A stretch of 64,000 nucleotides of DNA from Rhizobium jaguaris (GCF_003627755.1 NZ_CP032695.1:620001-684000), one strand, 5' to 3'. Positions 20,798 through 29,811 are shown, numbered from the stretch's first letter. The notes: a model not told the origin generated them from the sequence alone. A program made the numbers and translations.

Positions 20798-21394
20798 TCA
20801 TGCGACGCGCTCGAATATGATGCCGTAGTGATAGGGCGGTAATGCCTCGACGCGAACAGTTCGAAATCCCGCAGGTTCGACGACTTTCCTCACGGCGTCG
20901 TACGACATGCGCATATCCGTCCTCGGCCCACGCGGCTTATCAAGCACGACGGTCTGCTCCCTGGGCAGCGGATGCCAGTTGACGATCGAGAACTTGCCGC
21001 CGGGTCGCAGAACATGCCAGACCGCCCGCGCAAGGCCTGGCTGATCGGGAACTCCATGAAACGTGTTGGCGATCAAAACGTAGTCGACCGGTTCATCAAG
21101 CAGCGATGCGATCTCGCGTGCATCGGCGTTGATCCATTGGCGAACAGTTCCACCGAGCCGCTCGACCTCGACCTTTGCCTGTTCGATCATCCCGGAATCA
21201 AGATCGAGGGCATAGATGCGGCCATCGACCAGCTTGGCGAGCGGGGCGGTAAAATAGCCATCGCCACAGCAAAGGTCGAGCACGGTCATGCCAGGCCGGA
21301 TGTCGAGCTGCTCCAGGACGTCCGTTGGTCGCGGCCAAAGTGCGGCCCACCAATCCCGGTCCGGCATCGAGGTCGCGGGGAACAGGTCGTCCAT
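20798..21394 (-). CDS. class I SAM-dependent methyltransferase
   Basis: The 198-residue Rossmann methyltransferase shows motif I VLDLCCGDGYFTAPL, an acidic residue after strand 2 (YALDLDSGMI), ANTFHGVPD near motif IV and LRPGGKFSIVNWHP. The substrate is unknown; the ubiE/arsM-like small-molecule group is the nearest general class. ATG 21394 follows AAGGAG. It is transcribed toward oxyR, with only 29 bp between the 3' ends. A strong palindrome lies 54 bp upstream of the start. Confidence 0.88.
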   Translation of the reverse strand: MDDLFPATSMPDRDWWAALWPRPTDVLEQLDIRPGMTVLDLCCGDGYFTAPLAKLVDGRIYALDLDSGMIEQAKVEVERLGGTVRQWINADAREIASLLDEPVDYVLIANTFHGVPDQPGLARAVWHVLRPGGKFSIVNWHPLPREQTVVLDKPRGPRTDMRMSYDAVRKVVEPAGFRTVRVEALPPYHYGIIFERVA

Positions 21395-21448
21395 TGTTCT
21401 TCTCCTTGGACGCCGACGTCCATTTGGCTTCGACGGCCGAATCTATAC

Positions 21449-21470
21449 AGCACCGAGCCGGCTCGATGCT
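21449..21470. promoter_or_regulatory. 22-bp near-perfect palindrome upstream of methyltransferase
   Basis: The core CGAGCCGGCTCG (21454-21465) is a perfect 12-bp palindrome. It is extended by AGCA/TGCT arms with one mismatch pair, so 20 of 22 positions are symmetric. It is in the right place to be an operator for the gene starting at 21394. Confidence 0.45.
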
Positions 21471-21651
21471 AGGGTTTGGCCGGTTCCTTTCACACCCCAT
21501 CCAAACGGTTGCTCGAAGCCCATTCCGGAAGATCCGTATCGACCGCAAAGCCGATCGCATCGGTTCAACGGCATCTCGACCAATGTGCTGGAGACGCGTG
21601 GGGACACCCTCCGTGGGCGCAGACAGATGGTTAGGCGATGCGCGAACTCGA

Positions 21652-22479
21652 TCATTGTACGCCGGCTTTGGTCCAGTCACATTGGAAGATTAGGACAGGC
21701 TTCGAAAAACCTTTCAGACGGCGACGGCTCGCATGGGTGAAGAGATCGGCGGTGCCGTATTCCCGAAAAATGCTCTCCGACACAAGGACCTGGTCGGTAG
21801 AGGCGGCGGCGCACAAACGTGCTGCAAGTTGAACGGTCGAGCCAAACAGGTCGTTGCTGTCCGCGACAGGCTCGCCGCAATCCAATCCGATGCGTATATG
21901 AATGGGCTCGGGATTGCCTCGGTTGTAACGCTCGAATTCTTGCTGGATCGCTATGGCGCAATCGACGGCGGCGGTGATGGAAACAAAGGTCGCCATTATG
22001 CCGTCGCCGGTGTGCTTCACCTCGCGGCCCGAAGATTGGCCGAGGCATCTGCGCACAACGGCGTCATGTGCCCTGACCAGCTCAATCGCCATGCGGTCGC
22101 CGAGGCGCGATGTCATTTCCGTCGAGCCGACAATGTCGGTGAAAAGGATCGCCCTGTGGCCGGAATCCATTTCGGACGAGGATTGTCCCGGCACGCCCTC
22201 GGGGTCGTGAATTCGGCCGAGAAATGCCTCGACCGCGGACAACGAAACCTCGACAACTTCACCGGCAACGAAGCCGTGCGCCTCGCGGTGCACGCATTGT
22301 GCCGTTTCCATATCGGGCGCATCCATGAGACAAAACGCAGTTCCGCGCCTCTGATCGAACCAGTATGTGAGGAATTTGACCCCGTAACGATCTTGGATAT
22401 CAAGGTCCTTGCGATGCGCTTCGGCAACGTCGGCTGCTGTGGTTCCCGACAGATCATGTCGATCCATGAAGATAGCCAT
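21652..22479 (-). CDS. DUF4242-adenylate/guanylate cyclase domain protein
   Basis: The protein has 275 residues. The N-terminal ~90 residues resemble the DUF4242/SCO4226-like ferredoxin-fold domain (MAIFMDRHDLSG ... TAFCLMDAPD). The remainder is a class III nucleotide cyclase domain: the metal-binding AILFTDIVGSTEM, GREVKHTGDGIMATF and HIRIGLDCGEP. It makes cAMP or cGMP if active; the metal-binding aspartates appear intact. No membrane segment is seen. ATG 22479 follows GCGGGGG. The two-domain fusion suggests a ligand- or metal-gated soluble cyclase. Confidence 0.87.
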   Translation of the reverse strand: MAIFMDRHDLSGTTAADVAEAHRKDLDIQDRYGVKFLTYWFDQRRGTAFCLMDAPDMETAQCVHREAHGFVAGEVVEVSLSAVEAFLGRIHDPEGVPGQSSSEMDSGHRAILFTDIVGSTEMTSRLGDRMAIELVRAHDAVVRRCLGQSSGREVKHTGDGIMATFVSITAAVDCAIAIQQEFERYNRGNPEPIHIRIGLDCGEPVADSNDLFGSTVQLAARLCAAASTDQVLVSESIFREYGTADLFTHASRRRLKGFSKPVLIFQCDWTKAGVQ

Positions 22480-22601
22480 TATTTGCCCCCGCTGGAATCT
22501 TCAGAATATAAGAATATCCTAATGGATTGGCGTGGCTCAGTCTATCTTTGGGATAATTGCGAGCGGTTGACGCTTGCCTGACCTCAATGCCTCTATAGCC
22601 T

Positions 22602-22997
22602 TCATGCTCCCAACGCTTCGTTGATGGATTGGATCAATGAGCCCGCAGGAAACGGCTTGCGCAGATAGGCGAAGCAACCCTCTTTCTCCGCGTCGGCTTG
22701 CAGCGCCTCGTCTTCAAGGGCGGTGATGAAGATGATCGGGGGGCAGGAACCATCGCCCTTCAACCGCCGTTGCAGTTCGATCCCGGACATGCCACCAAGA
22801 TCCACGTCCAGGACGAGGCATTCCACGTTGCCGTCGCCGGTGCGTCTGAGAAAGGACTCGGCCGACGGATACTCTTCGGTGGCGAAACCATGGGCGTTCA
22901 AAAGTCGCTTGACGCTCCTCCGCATGCTTGCATCGTCCTCCACGATAGCGACCATATGGAGCGGGGTTGCCAATTTGTGCCTCTCTTCTATTCGCAT
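22602..22997 (-). CDS. single-domain response regulator (receiver)
   Basis: A receiver-only protein of up to 131 residues: acidic pocket IVEDDAS, phospho-acceptor in CLVLDVDLGGMSG, a Thr in FITA and the conserved Lys in YLRKPFP. No output domain follows, so it is CheY/FixJ-receiver-like and may act as a phosphate shuttle. A shorter start (MVAIVEDD, ATG 22955) is equally possible. It lies just upstream of, and in line with, the FixJ-type regulator and kinase genes but transcription order suggests a separate unit. Confidence 0.85.
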   Translation of the reverse strand: MRIEERHKLATPLHMVAIVEDDASMRRSVKRLLNAHGFATEEYPSAESFLRRTGDGNVECLVLDVDLGGMSGIELQRRLKGDGSCPPIIFITALEDEALQADAEKEGCFAYLRKPFPAGSLIQSINEALGA

Positions 22998-23079
22998 GGG
23001 AGGATATTCGGCTCTCCGGCATGAGCTTATGCCTGGGGCGGCACGTCCGATATTGTCCTAAAGGGAAGCTGCCCGATGA

Positions 23080-23706
23080 CTATACTTGATGATCAAGCAT
23101 GCCTGTTCTCTCGGCGATCGACACAACCTCCGCCAGAGATCTTACGCCCAGCTTTTCCATTACACGATGCCGGTGGGCCTTCACCGTTCTCTCCGACGTC
23201 CCGAGGGAATAGGCAATTTGCTTGTTGAGATAGCCTCGTACGATGAGAGCAAATACCTCGGCTTCGCGCGGCGTCAGGGCGGCCACCAGGGCGCGAAGGG
23301 TGTCGATGCGTTCGTGTTCCAGCCGTCGTTTCTCGTACTGCGCCAAGGCACGGTCGATCGCCTCCACGACGACGGAAGCGGGAGCCGGCTTCTCCAGAAA
23401 GTCCTCCGCGCCCGCCTTGATGGCCCGCACGGAGGCCCTGATATCGCCACGGCCGGAAAGGTACACGATCGGCAGCAGGGGCGCTTTCTCCAGAAGTCGA
23501 TTCTGCAGTTCGAGCCCGCTTAAGCCAGGCAGATCCAGATCGAGGAGAACGCAGCCGGCTCCCCCGCCAGGCAGTTGGTGTAGAAATTGGTCGCCTGATT
23601 CATAGAGGGCGACCTGGTAGCCGGATACCGACAGCAAACGTCCGACTGCGGTGCGGACGGACTGATCGTCATCGACGATGTGAACGGTGGGTTCCATTTG
23701 ACTCAT
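23080..23706 (-). CDS. FixJ/NarL-type response regulator
   Basis: The 208-residue protein pairs a receiver (VHIVDDDQSVR, CVLLDLDLPGLSG, FLEKPAP) with a LuxR-type C-terminal HTH (LTPREAEVFALIVRGYLNKQ, TSERTVKAHRHRVMEKLGV). Its ATG 23706 overlaps the stop of the histidine kinase gene by ATGA, so the two are translationally coupled and should be cognate partners. It belongs to the FixJ/TodT branch. The target promoters are unknown. Confidence 0.92.
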   Translation of the reverse strand: MSQMEPTVHIVDDDQSVRTAVGRLLSVSGYQVALYESGDQFLHQLPGGGAGCVLLDLDLPGLSGLELQNRLLEKAPLLPIVYLSGRGDIRASVRAIKAGAEDFLEKPAPASVVVEAIDRALAQYEKRRLEHERIDTLRALVAALTPREAEVFALIVRGYLNKQIAYSLGTSERTVKAHRHRVMEKLGVRSLAEVVSIAERTGMLDHQV

Positions 23707-25583
23707 CCACTTTGGGCAAGGGGAAGCACAATTCGAAAGATGGCGCCACCTTGCGGGCGATTGCCGGCCGAAATCTTGCCGCCATAGGTCTCGACAATCG
23801 CGCGTGCGATGGAAAGTCCGAGACCGGTTCCGGTCGGCTTCGTCGTAAAGAATGGCTCGAAGACGCTTGCAAGTTGGCCGTCTGGAATTCCTCGGCCCGT
23901 GTCGGAAACCGACAGTTCGACCTTCGATCCGCGTGCCAGGGCGGTCTCGATGATGAGGCGTCGGTCGCAAGCGGCTACGTCCAGCATCGCGTCCATGGCA
24001 TTCGTCGCCAGGTTGAGAATAACCTGCTGGACGTGCACTTTGTCGGCCCGGATCGGCAGCTTCCGCGGCAGAGGGTAAGTGTGAACCGCGACGCCCCTCC
24101 GCAGCGCCTCGCCGTGAAGTATCTTGATCGCGCTGGCGGCAACATCGTTGAGGTCGAATGTCTGACAATCGATGTCGCCCCGCTTTTTCAGCAGGTTCCT
24201 CACTTGCGATATGACTTCATGGGCGCGCTGATCGTCGTCCCGGATGTCTACGAGGATTTGCTCGATCAGCTTCAGATCGGGCGTCTCCGACCGAAGGATG
24301 ACTGCCGCTGCCTCGGCATTGCTGCGGATGGCGCCGAGGGGTTGGTTGAGCTCATGTGCGATCGACGCCGATAAGGCGCCCGCAGTCGCGGACTGGTTGA
24401 GATGCACCACTTCGAGCAGACGACGGTGCGATTCGCTCTGTGCCTTGCGGCGGCGGCGGCGCTCAATAAGCAGCCCGGTGATGACAACGCCTTGCGCCGT
24501 TATGACGGCAAGCGTTGCGATGATCACATAGTGGTACTGCTCCCAGAACGTCTTTTCCTTGAACATCTGGATGGCGCCCGGCGGCAGATTTGCCGCGGAC
24601 AGGCCCCAGTGCCGCAGTTGTCTTGCGTCTACAACATATGTCGGGGGAGCATCGACGCTGGACCCCCCCTTGCCGGCGATCGCGCCGAGGGCAAGATCGG
24701 CCATGGTCGTTCCGAGCGAGTTGAAGGTGACGAAATTGCCGCCGACAGCGCCGTAGTCGATATATGTGGGGTAGGGACCATAGATCGGTGCGCTGGCAGT
24801 CTGGGCGATCTGTCTGATTGCTTCGCGCGGAATGAAATTGCTGCCTGAGCTGTCCTTGAAAATGGTGAGGGCAAGAATGATGCTGTCTCGGGGCAGCTCG
24901 GCGACCCGCCTGGTGAACTCTTCGATCGTCAGGTTTTCCAGATAGGTGGTTTCGTAATCTTTCGAGAAGTTTGCAAGATCGGTTCGGGCGGTCGCAAGCC
25001 AGGCGCGGTCGAAGTCCGCCGAACCTCCGATGATGTAGAGGTGGTGTGCCTGTGGCTGCAGCCGGCGAGCCATCTCCGCCGTCTTGAGAATGTCGAATTC
25101 GCTGAGCGCGCCGATCATGTCGTCCGGCAGTTTCAGGTTGTTGGCGGTCGCACGGCTGAAGCCGCCGAAGATGATCTTCGCATGGTCCGCAAGGCCGTTG
25201 CGGTTTTGAACGATAAATCTTGCCGATTCCTCACCGAGCGCGATCACCACATCCGGCTGGCGATCGGCATATTTCGCCGAAAGATATCGAGCCATGCGTT
25301 CAAGGTGCTCGCGCTCCGGAAATCTCGAGAGATCGAGAAACTCAGAGAAGAGCTCGATCTTCGCGTTGGTCACTTCGAGCAGGCGCGTCCTCACCGCTTC
25401 TCCCGCCTCGGTCGTCGCGACTATCCGTTCATCGTATGGGTAGAGGATGAGGATGCGTGGAACACGGCGGGCAATCTCCATAGACGAAGAAGCTGCGGTG
25501 CCGAATATCGCGATAAGGAAGCAACAGATGGCCGCGCACCAACGGACCCCGCGCGATAGAACTTTCCCGCTCTGAAAGCCCAT
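23703..25583 (-). CDS. membrane histidine kinase with periplasmic ABC-substrate-like sensor domain
   Basis: The protein has 626 residues. ATG 25583 (after GGGGGAAGG) starts an N-terminal signal/TM segment (CAAICCFLIAIFG). A ~330-residue periplasmic domain of the ABC substrate-binding type follows (RILILYPYDERI, VVIALGEESARFIVQNRNG, IYGPYPTYIDYGAVGG). A second TM helix (IIATLAVITAQGVVITGLL), a short coiled linker, then the kinase core with phospho-His in SIAHELNQPLGAIRS and ATP-binding VSDTGRGIP and GTGLGLSIARAI come next. It presumably senses a small solute and phosphorylates the downstream FixJ-like regulator. Confidence 0.93.
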   Translation of the reverse strand: MGFQSGKVLSRGVRWCAAICCFLIAIFGTAASSSMEIARRVPRILILYPYDERIVATTEAGEAVRTRLLEVTNAKIELFSEFLDLSRFPEREHLERMARYLSAKYADRQPDVVIALGEESARFIVQNRNGLADHAKIIFGGFSRATANNLKLPDDMIGALSEFDILKTAEMARRLQPQAHHLYIIGGSADFDRAWLATARTDLANFSKDYETTYLENLTIEEFTRRVAELPRDSIILALTIFKDSSGSNFIPREAIRQIAQTASAPIYGPYPTYIDYGAVGGNFVTFNSLGTTMADLALGAIAGKGGSSVDAPPTYVVDARQLRHWGLSAANLPPGAIQMFKEKTFWEQYHYVIIATLAVITAQGVVITGLLIERRRRRKAQSESHRRLLEVVHLNQSATAGALSASIAHELNQPLGAIRSNAEAAAVILRSETPDLKLIEQILVDIRDDDQRAHEVISQVRNLLKKRGDIDCQTFDLNDVAASAIKILHGEALRRGVAVHTYPLPRKLPIRADKVHVQQVILNLATNAMDAMLDVAACDRRLIIETALARGSKVELSVSDTGRGIPDGQLASVFEPFFTTKPTGTGLGLSIARAIVETYGGKISAGNRPQGGAIFRIVLPLAQSG

Positions 25584-25933
25584 AGCCCTTCCCCCACGAA
25601 AAGCTGCACAACAATACCACCTGCGCGAAGCCTCGTCATCCTTGCAACCTTCGAAATATAACTGAGAAAATCGGCAACGATCACAGTTGCCCGAAGGTAC
25701 AATATCGCTCCATGCCGCCCTTCGGTAAGTTCTAGGCGACGAGCGCCCTTGCAATGAGCAACGGCTGCTCGCGGTTGAACGTCGTTCTCAGCGAAGGCGT
25801 TCGGAATTTGAAATCGCTTCAGAAGTTTCGATTGGATTCAGATTGAACACGCGACCGGCGGCGCTCGACGCATTTTGTCGTAGTGCGCCACGATGAATCG
25901 TCCGGCCGGAAATCGCAACGGGAGGAAGTTAAG
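25584..25933. other. divergent intergenic region, kinase / sulfatase
   Basis: A 350-bp stretch between divergent genes with no gene and no copy of the 17-bp element found upstream of the second sulfatase. It must carry both promoters; nothing more specific was recognised. Confidence 0.4.
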
Positions 25934-27622
25934 ATGGACCGCAAGATGATCTTTGGCATCGGGGCGTTGGCCGCATCGGCCGCTCTTTGGTGTACAGTGT
26001 CTCCCCTCCAAGCTCAGGAGACGCAGAGGAAGCCCAACATTGTCGTCATCATGGGTGATGACGTCGGCTGGTTCAACATCGGCGCCTACCACCGGGGCAT
26101 GATGTCAGGCAAGACGCCAAACCTCGACAAGCTGGCGTCTCAGGGCATGATGTTCACCGACTATTATGCTGAGGCGAGTTGCACAGCCGGCCGAGCGAGT
26201 TTCATCACGGGTGAGATTCCGTTGCGCACTGGTTTGACCACGGTCGGTCAGGCAGGCGCAGATGTAGGCATTCCGGACAAGGCGTCAACCATCGCCACCG
26301 TCCTCAAAACCGAGGGCTATGCCACCGGTCAGTTCGGCAAGAATCACCTCGGCGATCTGAACAAGTACCTGCCGACTGTCCATGGCTTTGATGAGTTCTT
26401 CGGCTACCTGTACCACCTCGATGCGATGTCCGATCCCTATTGGTATTCGTTCCCGGATGATCAGTCGTATCGTGACAAGATCGGGCCGCGCGATTTGGTA
26501 CACAGCTTCGCAACGGACACGGACGACCAGACCCAGCAGCCGCGTTGGGGCAAGATCGGCAAGCAGAAGATCGTCGATGAAGGCCCGCTGGCGCCATTCC
26601 CCGATATGTCCCACGTCCCGAACATGCACGACATCACGCCCAAGGCCAAGTACGACATGACCACGTTCGACGACGTCCTGGTCAAATCCTCGTGCGACTT
26701 CATGGACAAGGCCAAGGCCGACGGCAAGCCGTTTTTCGTCTGGCACAACACGACGCGCATGCACGTCTGGACGTTCCTGTCTCCCAAGTATCAGGCCATG
26801 ATGAACGCCCAGAGCAATTATGGTCTTGAGGAAGCCGGTATGGCGCAATTAGACGACAGCGTCGGCGCCATCATGAAATGCATTGATGACATGGGAGAGG
26901 CCGGCAACACGATCCTCATCTTCACGACCGATAACGGCGCAGAAGTATTTACCTGGCCTGACGGTGGCATGACGCCGTTCAAGGGTACCAAGGGCACCGT
27001 GATGGAAGGTGGCTTCCGTGTGCCGGCCATCATCCGCTGGCCTGGCAAGGTTAAGGCGGGCACCGTCGAGAACGGTATTTTCTCGGCCTTGGATTGGTAC
27101 CCCACACTGGTCGCTGCCGCCGGCAATCCCAACATCACCGATGAACTCCTGAAAGGCGCGAAGTTGGGTGATCAGACCTACAAGAACCACCTTGATGGCT
27201 ACAACCAGCTAGACCTGCTGGAGGGCAACGCGCCGTCTGCACGTCATGAGTTCTTCTACTTCGGAGGCCCTCATCTCGGTGCAATTCGCATCGACGATTT
27301 CAAATACCAGTTCTATCAACAGGACCAGGGTTGGCCTGGCGCGAAGACAACGACGGATATGCCCACGATGGTCAATATCCGCCAGGATCCATTTGAGCGG
27401 ACACCGTCTATTGCAGAGCAAAGCCTCAATGACCTCGGTGGAGGCTATATGAATGACTTCTATGCTCGCGAGTTCTGGCGCTTTGTCAGTGTTCAGGATG
27501 AAGTCAAAAAACTGGCGCTCACAGCAATCGACTACCCGCCGATGCAGGATCCGGCGTCTTTCAACCTCGATGCTGTAAAGAAACAGATCGACGAGGCGAT
27601 CAAGAATAAGCCGGGCAACTAA
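25934..27622 (+). CDS. exported arylsulfatase, C-T-A-G-R maturation motif
   Basis: The 562-residue sulfatase hydrolyses sulfate esters. After a Sec-type leader ending near LQAQE come the metal-binding Asp-Asp (GDDVGW, 42-43) and the maturation motif SCTAGRASF, where Cys83 should become formylglycine and the usual Pro is Ala. The C-terminal sulfatase body includes HNTTRMHVWT and FTTDNGAE (metal Asp-Asn). ATG 25934 follows GGAGGAAG. Its closest relative in the window is the sulfatase at 43538-45175. It is followed directly by a broken HAD gene, whereas an intact HAD gene is linked to the FGE homologue. Confidence 0.93.
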   Translation: MDRKMIFGIGALAASAALWCTVSPLQAQETQRKPNIVVIMGDDVGWFNIGAYHRGMMSGKTPNLDKLASQGMMFTDYYAEASCTAGRASFITGEIPLRTGLTTVGQAGADVGIPDKASTIATVLKTEGYATGQFGKNHLGDLNKYLPTVHGFDEFFGYLYHLDAMSDPYWYSFPDDQSYRDKIGPRDLVHSFATDTDDQTQQPRWGKIGKQKIVDEGPLAPFPDMSHVPNMHDITPKAKYDMTTFDDVLVKSSCDFMDKAKADGKPFFVWHNTTRMHVWTFLSPKYQAMMNAQSNYGLEEAGMAQLDDSVGAIMKCIDDMGEAGNTILIFTTDNGAEVFTWPDGGMTPFKGTKGTVMEGGFRVPAIIRWPGKVKAGTVENGIFSALDWYPTLVAAAGNPNITDELLKGAKLGDQTYKNHLDGYNQLDLLEGNAPSARHEFFYFGGPHLGAIRIDDFKYQFYQQDQGWPGAKTTTDMPTMVNIRQDPFERTPSIAEQSLNDLGGGYMNDFYAREFWRFVSVQDEVKKLALTAIDYPPMQDPASFNLDAVKKQIDEAIKNKPGN

Positions 27623-27639
27623 TCAAGGCGGGCAGGAAA

Positions 27640-27665
27640 GCGGGCGGCATCCTTACGCCGCCCGC
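27640..27665 (+). terminator. hairpin after sulfatase gene
   Basis: A perfect 9-bp GC stem (GCGGGCGGC / GCCGCCCGC) has an 8-base loop, 18 bp after the sulfatase stop. There is no T-run, so it may be a weak terminator or an mRNA-stabilising hairpin. Confidence 0.5.
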
Positions 27666-27828
27666 CTTCGCCGTGTTCGACTACAACGGCCCGTTGTGGG
27701 TCAAGTTCGCATACGACCGCGACGCCCCTTTCGGCTGGCTCGACAAGGCGCTCGATGCGCCAGTCAACGCAGGTTGGGCCGTCGTCGACAGGAAGGTCGA
27801 TTGGAAGCGGATCTTTCCCGAGGAGTAA
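27649..27828 (+). pseudogene. internally deleted HAD-phosphatase remnant
   Basis: The frame reads FAVFDYNGPLWVKFAYDRDA and then GWLDKALDAP, ending VDWKRIF and a stop. The first part matches the nucleophile motif AVFDNDGTLWVE and the last part the C-terminus (AYDRQSSFGKLDKALDEAE, ADWRKIF) of the intact HAD gene at 35082-36095. About 200 central codons are missing, the motif is damaged (DYNGP for DNDGT) and there is no start codon. It is thus the scar of a second sulfatase-linked HAD gene. Confidence 0.75.
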
Positions 27829-27835
27829 GACCAAA

Positions 27836-28678
27836 ATGTACAGCAACCGTTTCGCCGGCTTGATAGCCGTTGTCGGAGGCCTTGCGCTGGTAGCATCCGG
27901 TGCACTGGCCCAGGATTCCACCAAGAAGCAGCATATGCCGCTGGAAAAGACCATCGGCCAAGTCACGCCCACCGCTCCGGTACCGTCGCTTGCAGTTATT
28001 AATTCCGAGAGTGCCAAGATCGAGCACGGAAAGCTCGTACTGACAGGCGTGGCGGGAAGTGCGATCGTCTTTGCCGACCGGCCGGTGCGGGCTGCGGGAC
28101 ACGTGGCCACCGAACAGTTCATCATGCAATGGGATGAGGGCAAGGACAACTTTGCTATCGACCCTCCGAACGCAACGGTCTCGGTACTGGGAGGTGACGG
28201 GTCGGACGTGAGTGATGCCGTGGTCACTCTGAAATCTCCAAAGCTGGACGGCCATACGCTCACATTCGACATCGCCGTTCTGGAAGGAAGTCTGAGTGGC
28301 GCGGCCGGACCCGCCGCCGTCTTCATCGACCACTTCGGCGGCGGTTTTGGCGGAGGTGGTTTTGGCGGAGGTGGCTTCCGCGGCGGAGATTTTGCGGGCG
28401 GTTTTCATGGTGGAGACTTTGCTGCGGGCGGTTTCCATGGAGGCTATGCGCACGTGGGTGATGTGAACGTCGCCCATGTCGGAGGAACCTACTGGCATGC
28501 GCCCGTTTACCACGGGGCCTGGTATCGCGGTGCTCCGGTTGCCACAGGAGTGGCAGTCGGTGCAGGAGTGGCAGCGAGCGCGGCCATTGGCGCTGCGGCA
28601 GCCAACCCGTATTACTATCCATATCCGCACTATCCATATCCACGATGCGGCTACTATCCTTATCCGCCTTGCTACTGA
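27836..28678 (+). CDS. exported Gly/His/Tyr-Pro-rich protein of unknown function
   Basis: The 280-residue protein has a clear signal peptide (LIAVVGGLALVASGALAQ). A folded-looking middle (about 30-165) is followed by a low-complexity region of GGGF and GGxFHGG repeats rich in His, a hydrophobic Val/Ala/Gly stretch (GVAVGAGVAASAAIGAAAA) and a Tyr-Pro tail (PYYYPYPHYPYP). ATG 27836 follows GAGGAG 10 bases upstream. The function is unknown; the composition suggests a surface or periplasmic protein, possibly metal-binding through the His residues. It may be co-transcribed with the sulfatase. Confidence 0.75.
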   Translation: MYSNRFAGLIAVVGGLALVASGALAQDSTKKQHMPLEKTIGQVTPTAPVPSLAVINSESAKIEHGKLVLTGVAGSAIVFADRPVRAAGHVATEQFIMQWDEGKDNFAIDPPNATVSVLGGDGSDVSDAVVTLKSPKLDGHTLTFDIAVLEGSLSGAAGPAAVFIDHFGGGFGGGGFGGGGFRGGDFAGGFHGGDFAAGGFHGGYAHVGDVNVAHVGGTYWHAPVYHGAWYRGAPVATGVAVGAGVAASAAIGAAAANPYYYPYPHYPYPRCGYYPYPPCY

Positions 28679-29007
28679 TGGGCTGCTTGTGCCGGGCAGC
28701 CAGAAGGCAATCGTCGCAATGGGAAAAGGGAAGCCCGCCCGCGCGGTCTTCCCTCTTTTGGCTTCTGGCCGACGCTTTGATCGCGACCAATGCAGAACCT
28801 ACAGGCTGTTGTTCTGACGAGGTGACGGTGCGCGGCAGCCGATGCCGTAAAGTACGATCGCGATAACAATCCTATTCTAAATCAAGCAAAGGTTGATTAC
28901 AGTGCGACTTTCTACTTCGACGCCTTGCAACGGGGGCCTTTTAAGACGTCGCGGTGCAGTTCTAGCGGATTTCGTGGGCCCGTCGTGAATTGAAGTTGGA
29001 GGACGCA
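28679..29007. other. intergenic stretch before outer-membrane-like gene
   Basis: About 330 bp, no gene. TTACAGTGCGACTT at 28897-28910 is a shortened look-alike of the island's 17-bp element, two bases shorter, and is not counted as a copy. Confidence 0.4.
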
Positions 29008-29811
29008 ATGAAATTGCATTTGGCCATGATCTTCGTGCCCTGCGCGACGATCGCGAGTGCTGGCATCACGAACGCCCAAGAGGCGAATAGCGATCTGGCA
29101 AAAAAGCTGAGCAATCCCGTGGCATCGCTGATCAGCGTGCCGTTCCAGTTCAACTACGATCGTGGCTTCGGCCCCAACAACGGCAACCGCGAGACCCTCA
29201 ACATCCAGCCCGTCATCCCGTTTTCGATCAATGAGAACTGGAACGTCATATCCCGCACCATCCTTCCCGTCATCTGGCAGGACAACATCGCAGGTCCGTC
29301 CGGCAGTCAATTTGGGTTGGGCGACATCACGCAGAGCTTCTTCTTCTCTCCTAAGGAACCGACGGCGGGCGGGATCATCTGGGGTGCAGGTCCCGCGTTC
29401 CTGATACCGACGGCGACCGACGATCTGCTTGGCAGCGGCAAGTTCGGCCTCGGTCCGACCGCCGTAGTCCTCAAGCAGGAAGGCCCGTGGACCGTCGGGG
29501 CGCTCGCCAACCACATCTGGTCGGTGGCGGGCGAGGCAAACCGGCCTGACGTTAGCTCAACCTTCTTGCAGCCTTTCGTCTCCTACACGACATCCGATGC
29601 CTGGACCTTCACCCTTAACACTGAGAGCACTTACGATTGGAAAGGCGAACAATGGTCGGTCCCGATCAACTTTCAGGTAGCGAAGCTCGTCAAGTTCGGC
29701 AAGCAGCCTGTCAGCTTCCAGGCAGGCGCGCGCTACTGGGCCGCGGCCCCGGATAACGGGCCGGAGGGATGGGGCTTCCGGGTGGCGATGACTTTCCTCT
29801 TTCCGAAGTAA
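29008..29811 (+). CDS. outer-membrane-transporter-like exported protein
   Basis: The 267-residue protein has a signal peptide (HLAMIFVPCATIASAG, cleavage near NAQE). The body is rich in alternating aromatic and polar strands (FQFNYDRGF, NWNVISRTILPVIWQ, WGAGPAFLIPTAT) and ends in Phe-Leu-Phe-Pro-Lys, all typical of beta-barrel proteins. Database relatives are often labelled transporter or neuromedin U without experimental support. ATG 29008 follows TTGGAGG. In this island it could move a sulfate ester or its product across the outer membrane; that is inference. Confidence 0.78.
   Translation: MKLHLAMIFVPCATIASAGITNAQEANSDLAKKLSNPVASLISVPFQFNYDRGFGPNNGNRETLNIQPVIPFSINENWNVISRTILPVIWQDNIAGPSGSQFGLGDITQSFFFSPKEPTAGGIIWGAGPAFLIPTATDDLLGSGKFGLGPTAVVLKQEGPWTVGALANHIWSVAGEANRPDVSSTFLQPFVSYTTSDAWTFTLNTESTYDWKGEQWSVPINFQVAKLVKFGKQPVSFQAGARYWAAAPDNGPEGWGFRVAMTFLFPK

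Noticed and set aside
21733..22581. 282-codon frame antisense to the cyclase-domain gene
   Set aside because: Shadow frame; the opposite strand encodes a convincing two-domain protein with ribosome site.
28897..28910. TTACAGTGCGACTT upstream of the outer-membrane-like gene
   Set aside because: Two bases short and mismatched in the core; may be decayed but cannot be supported.
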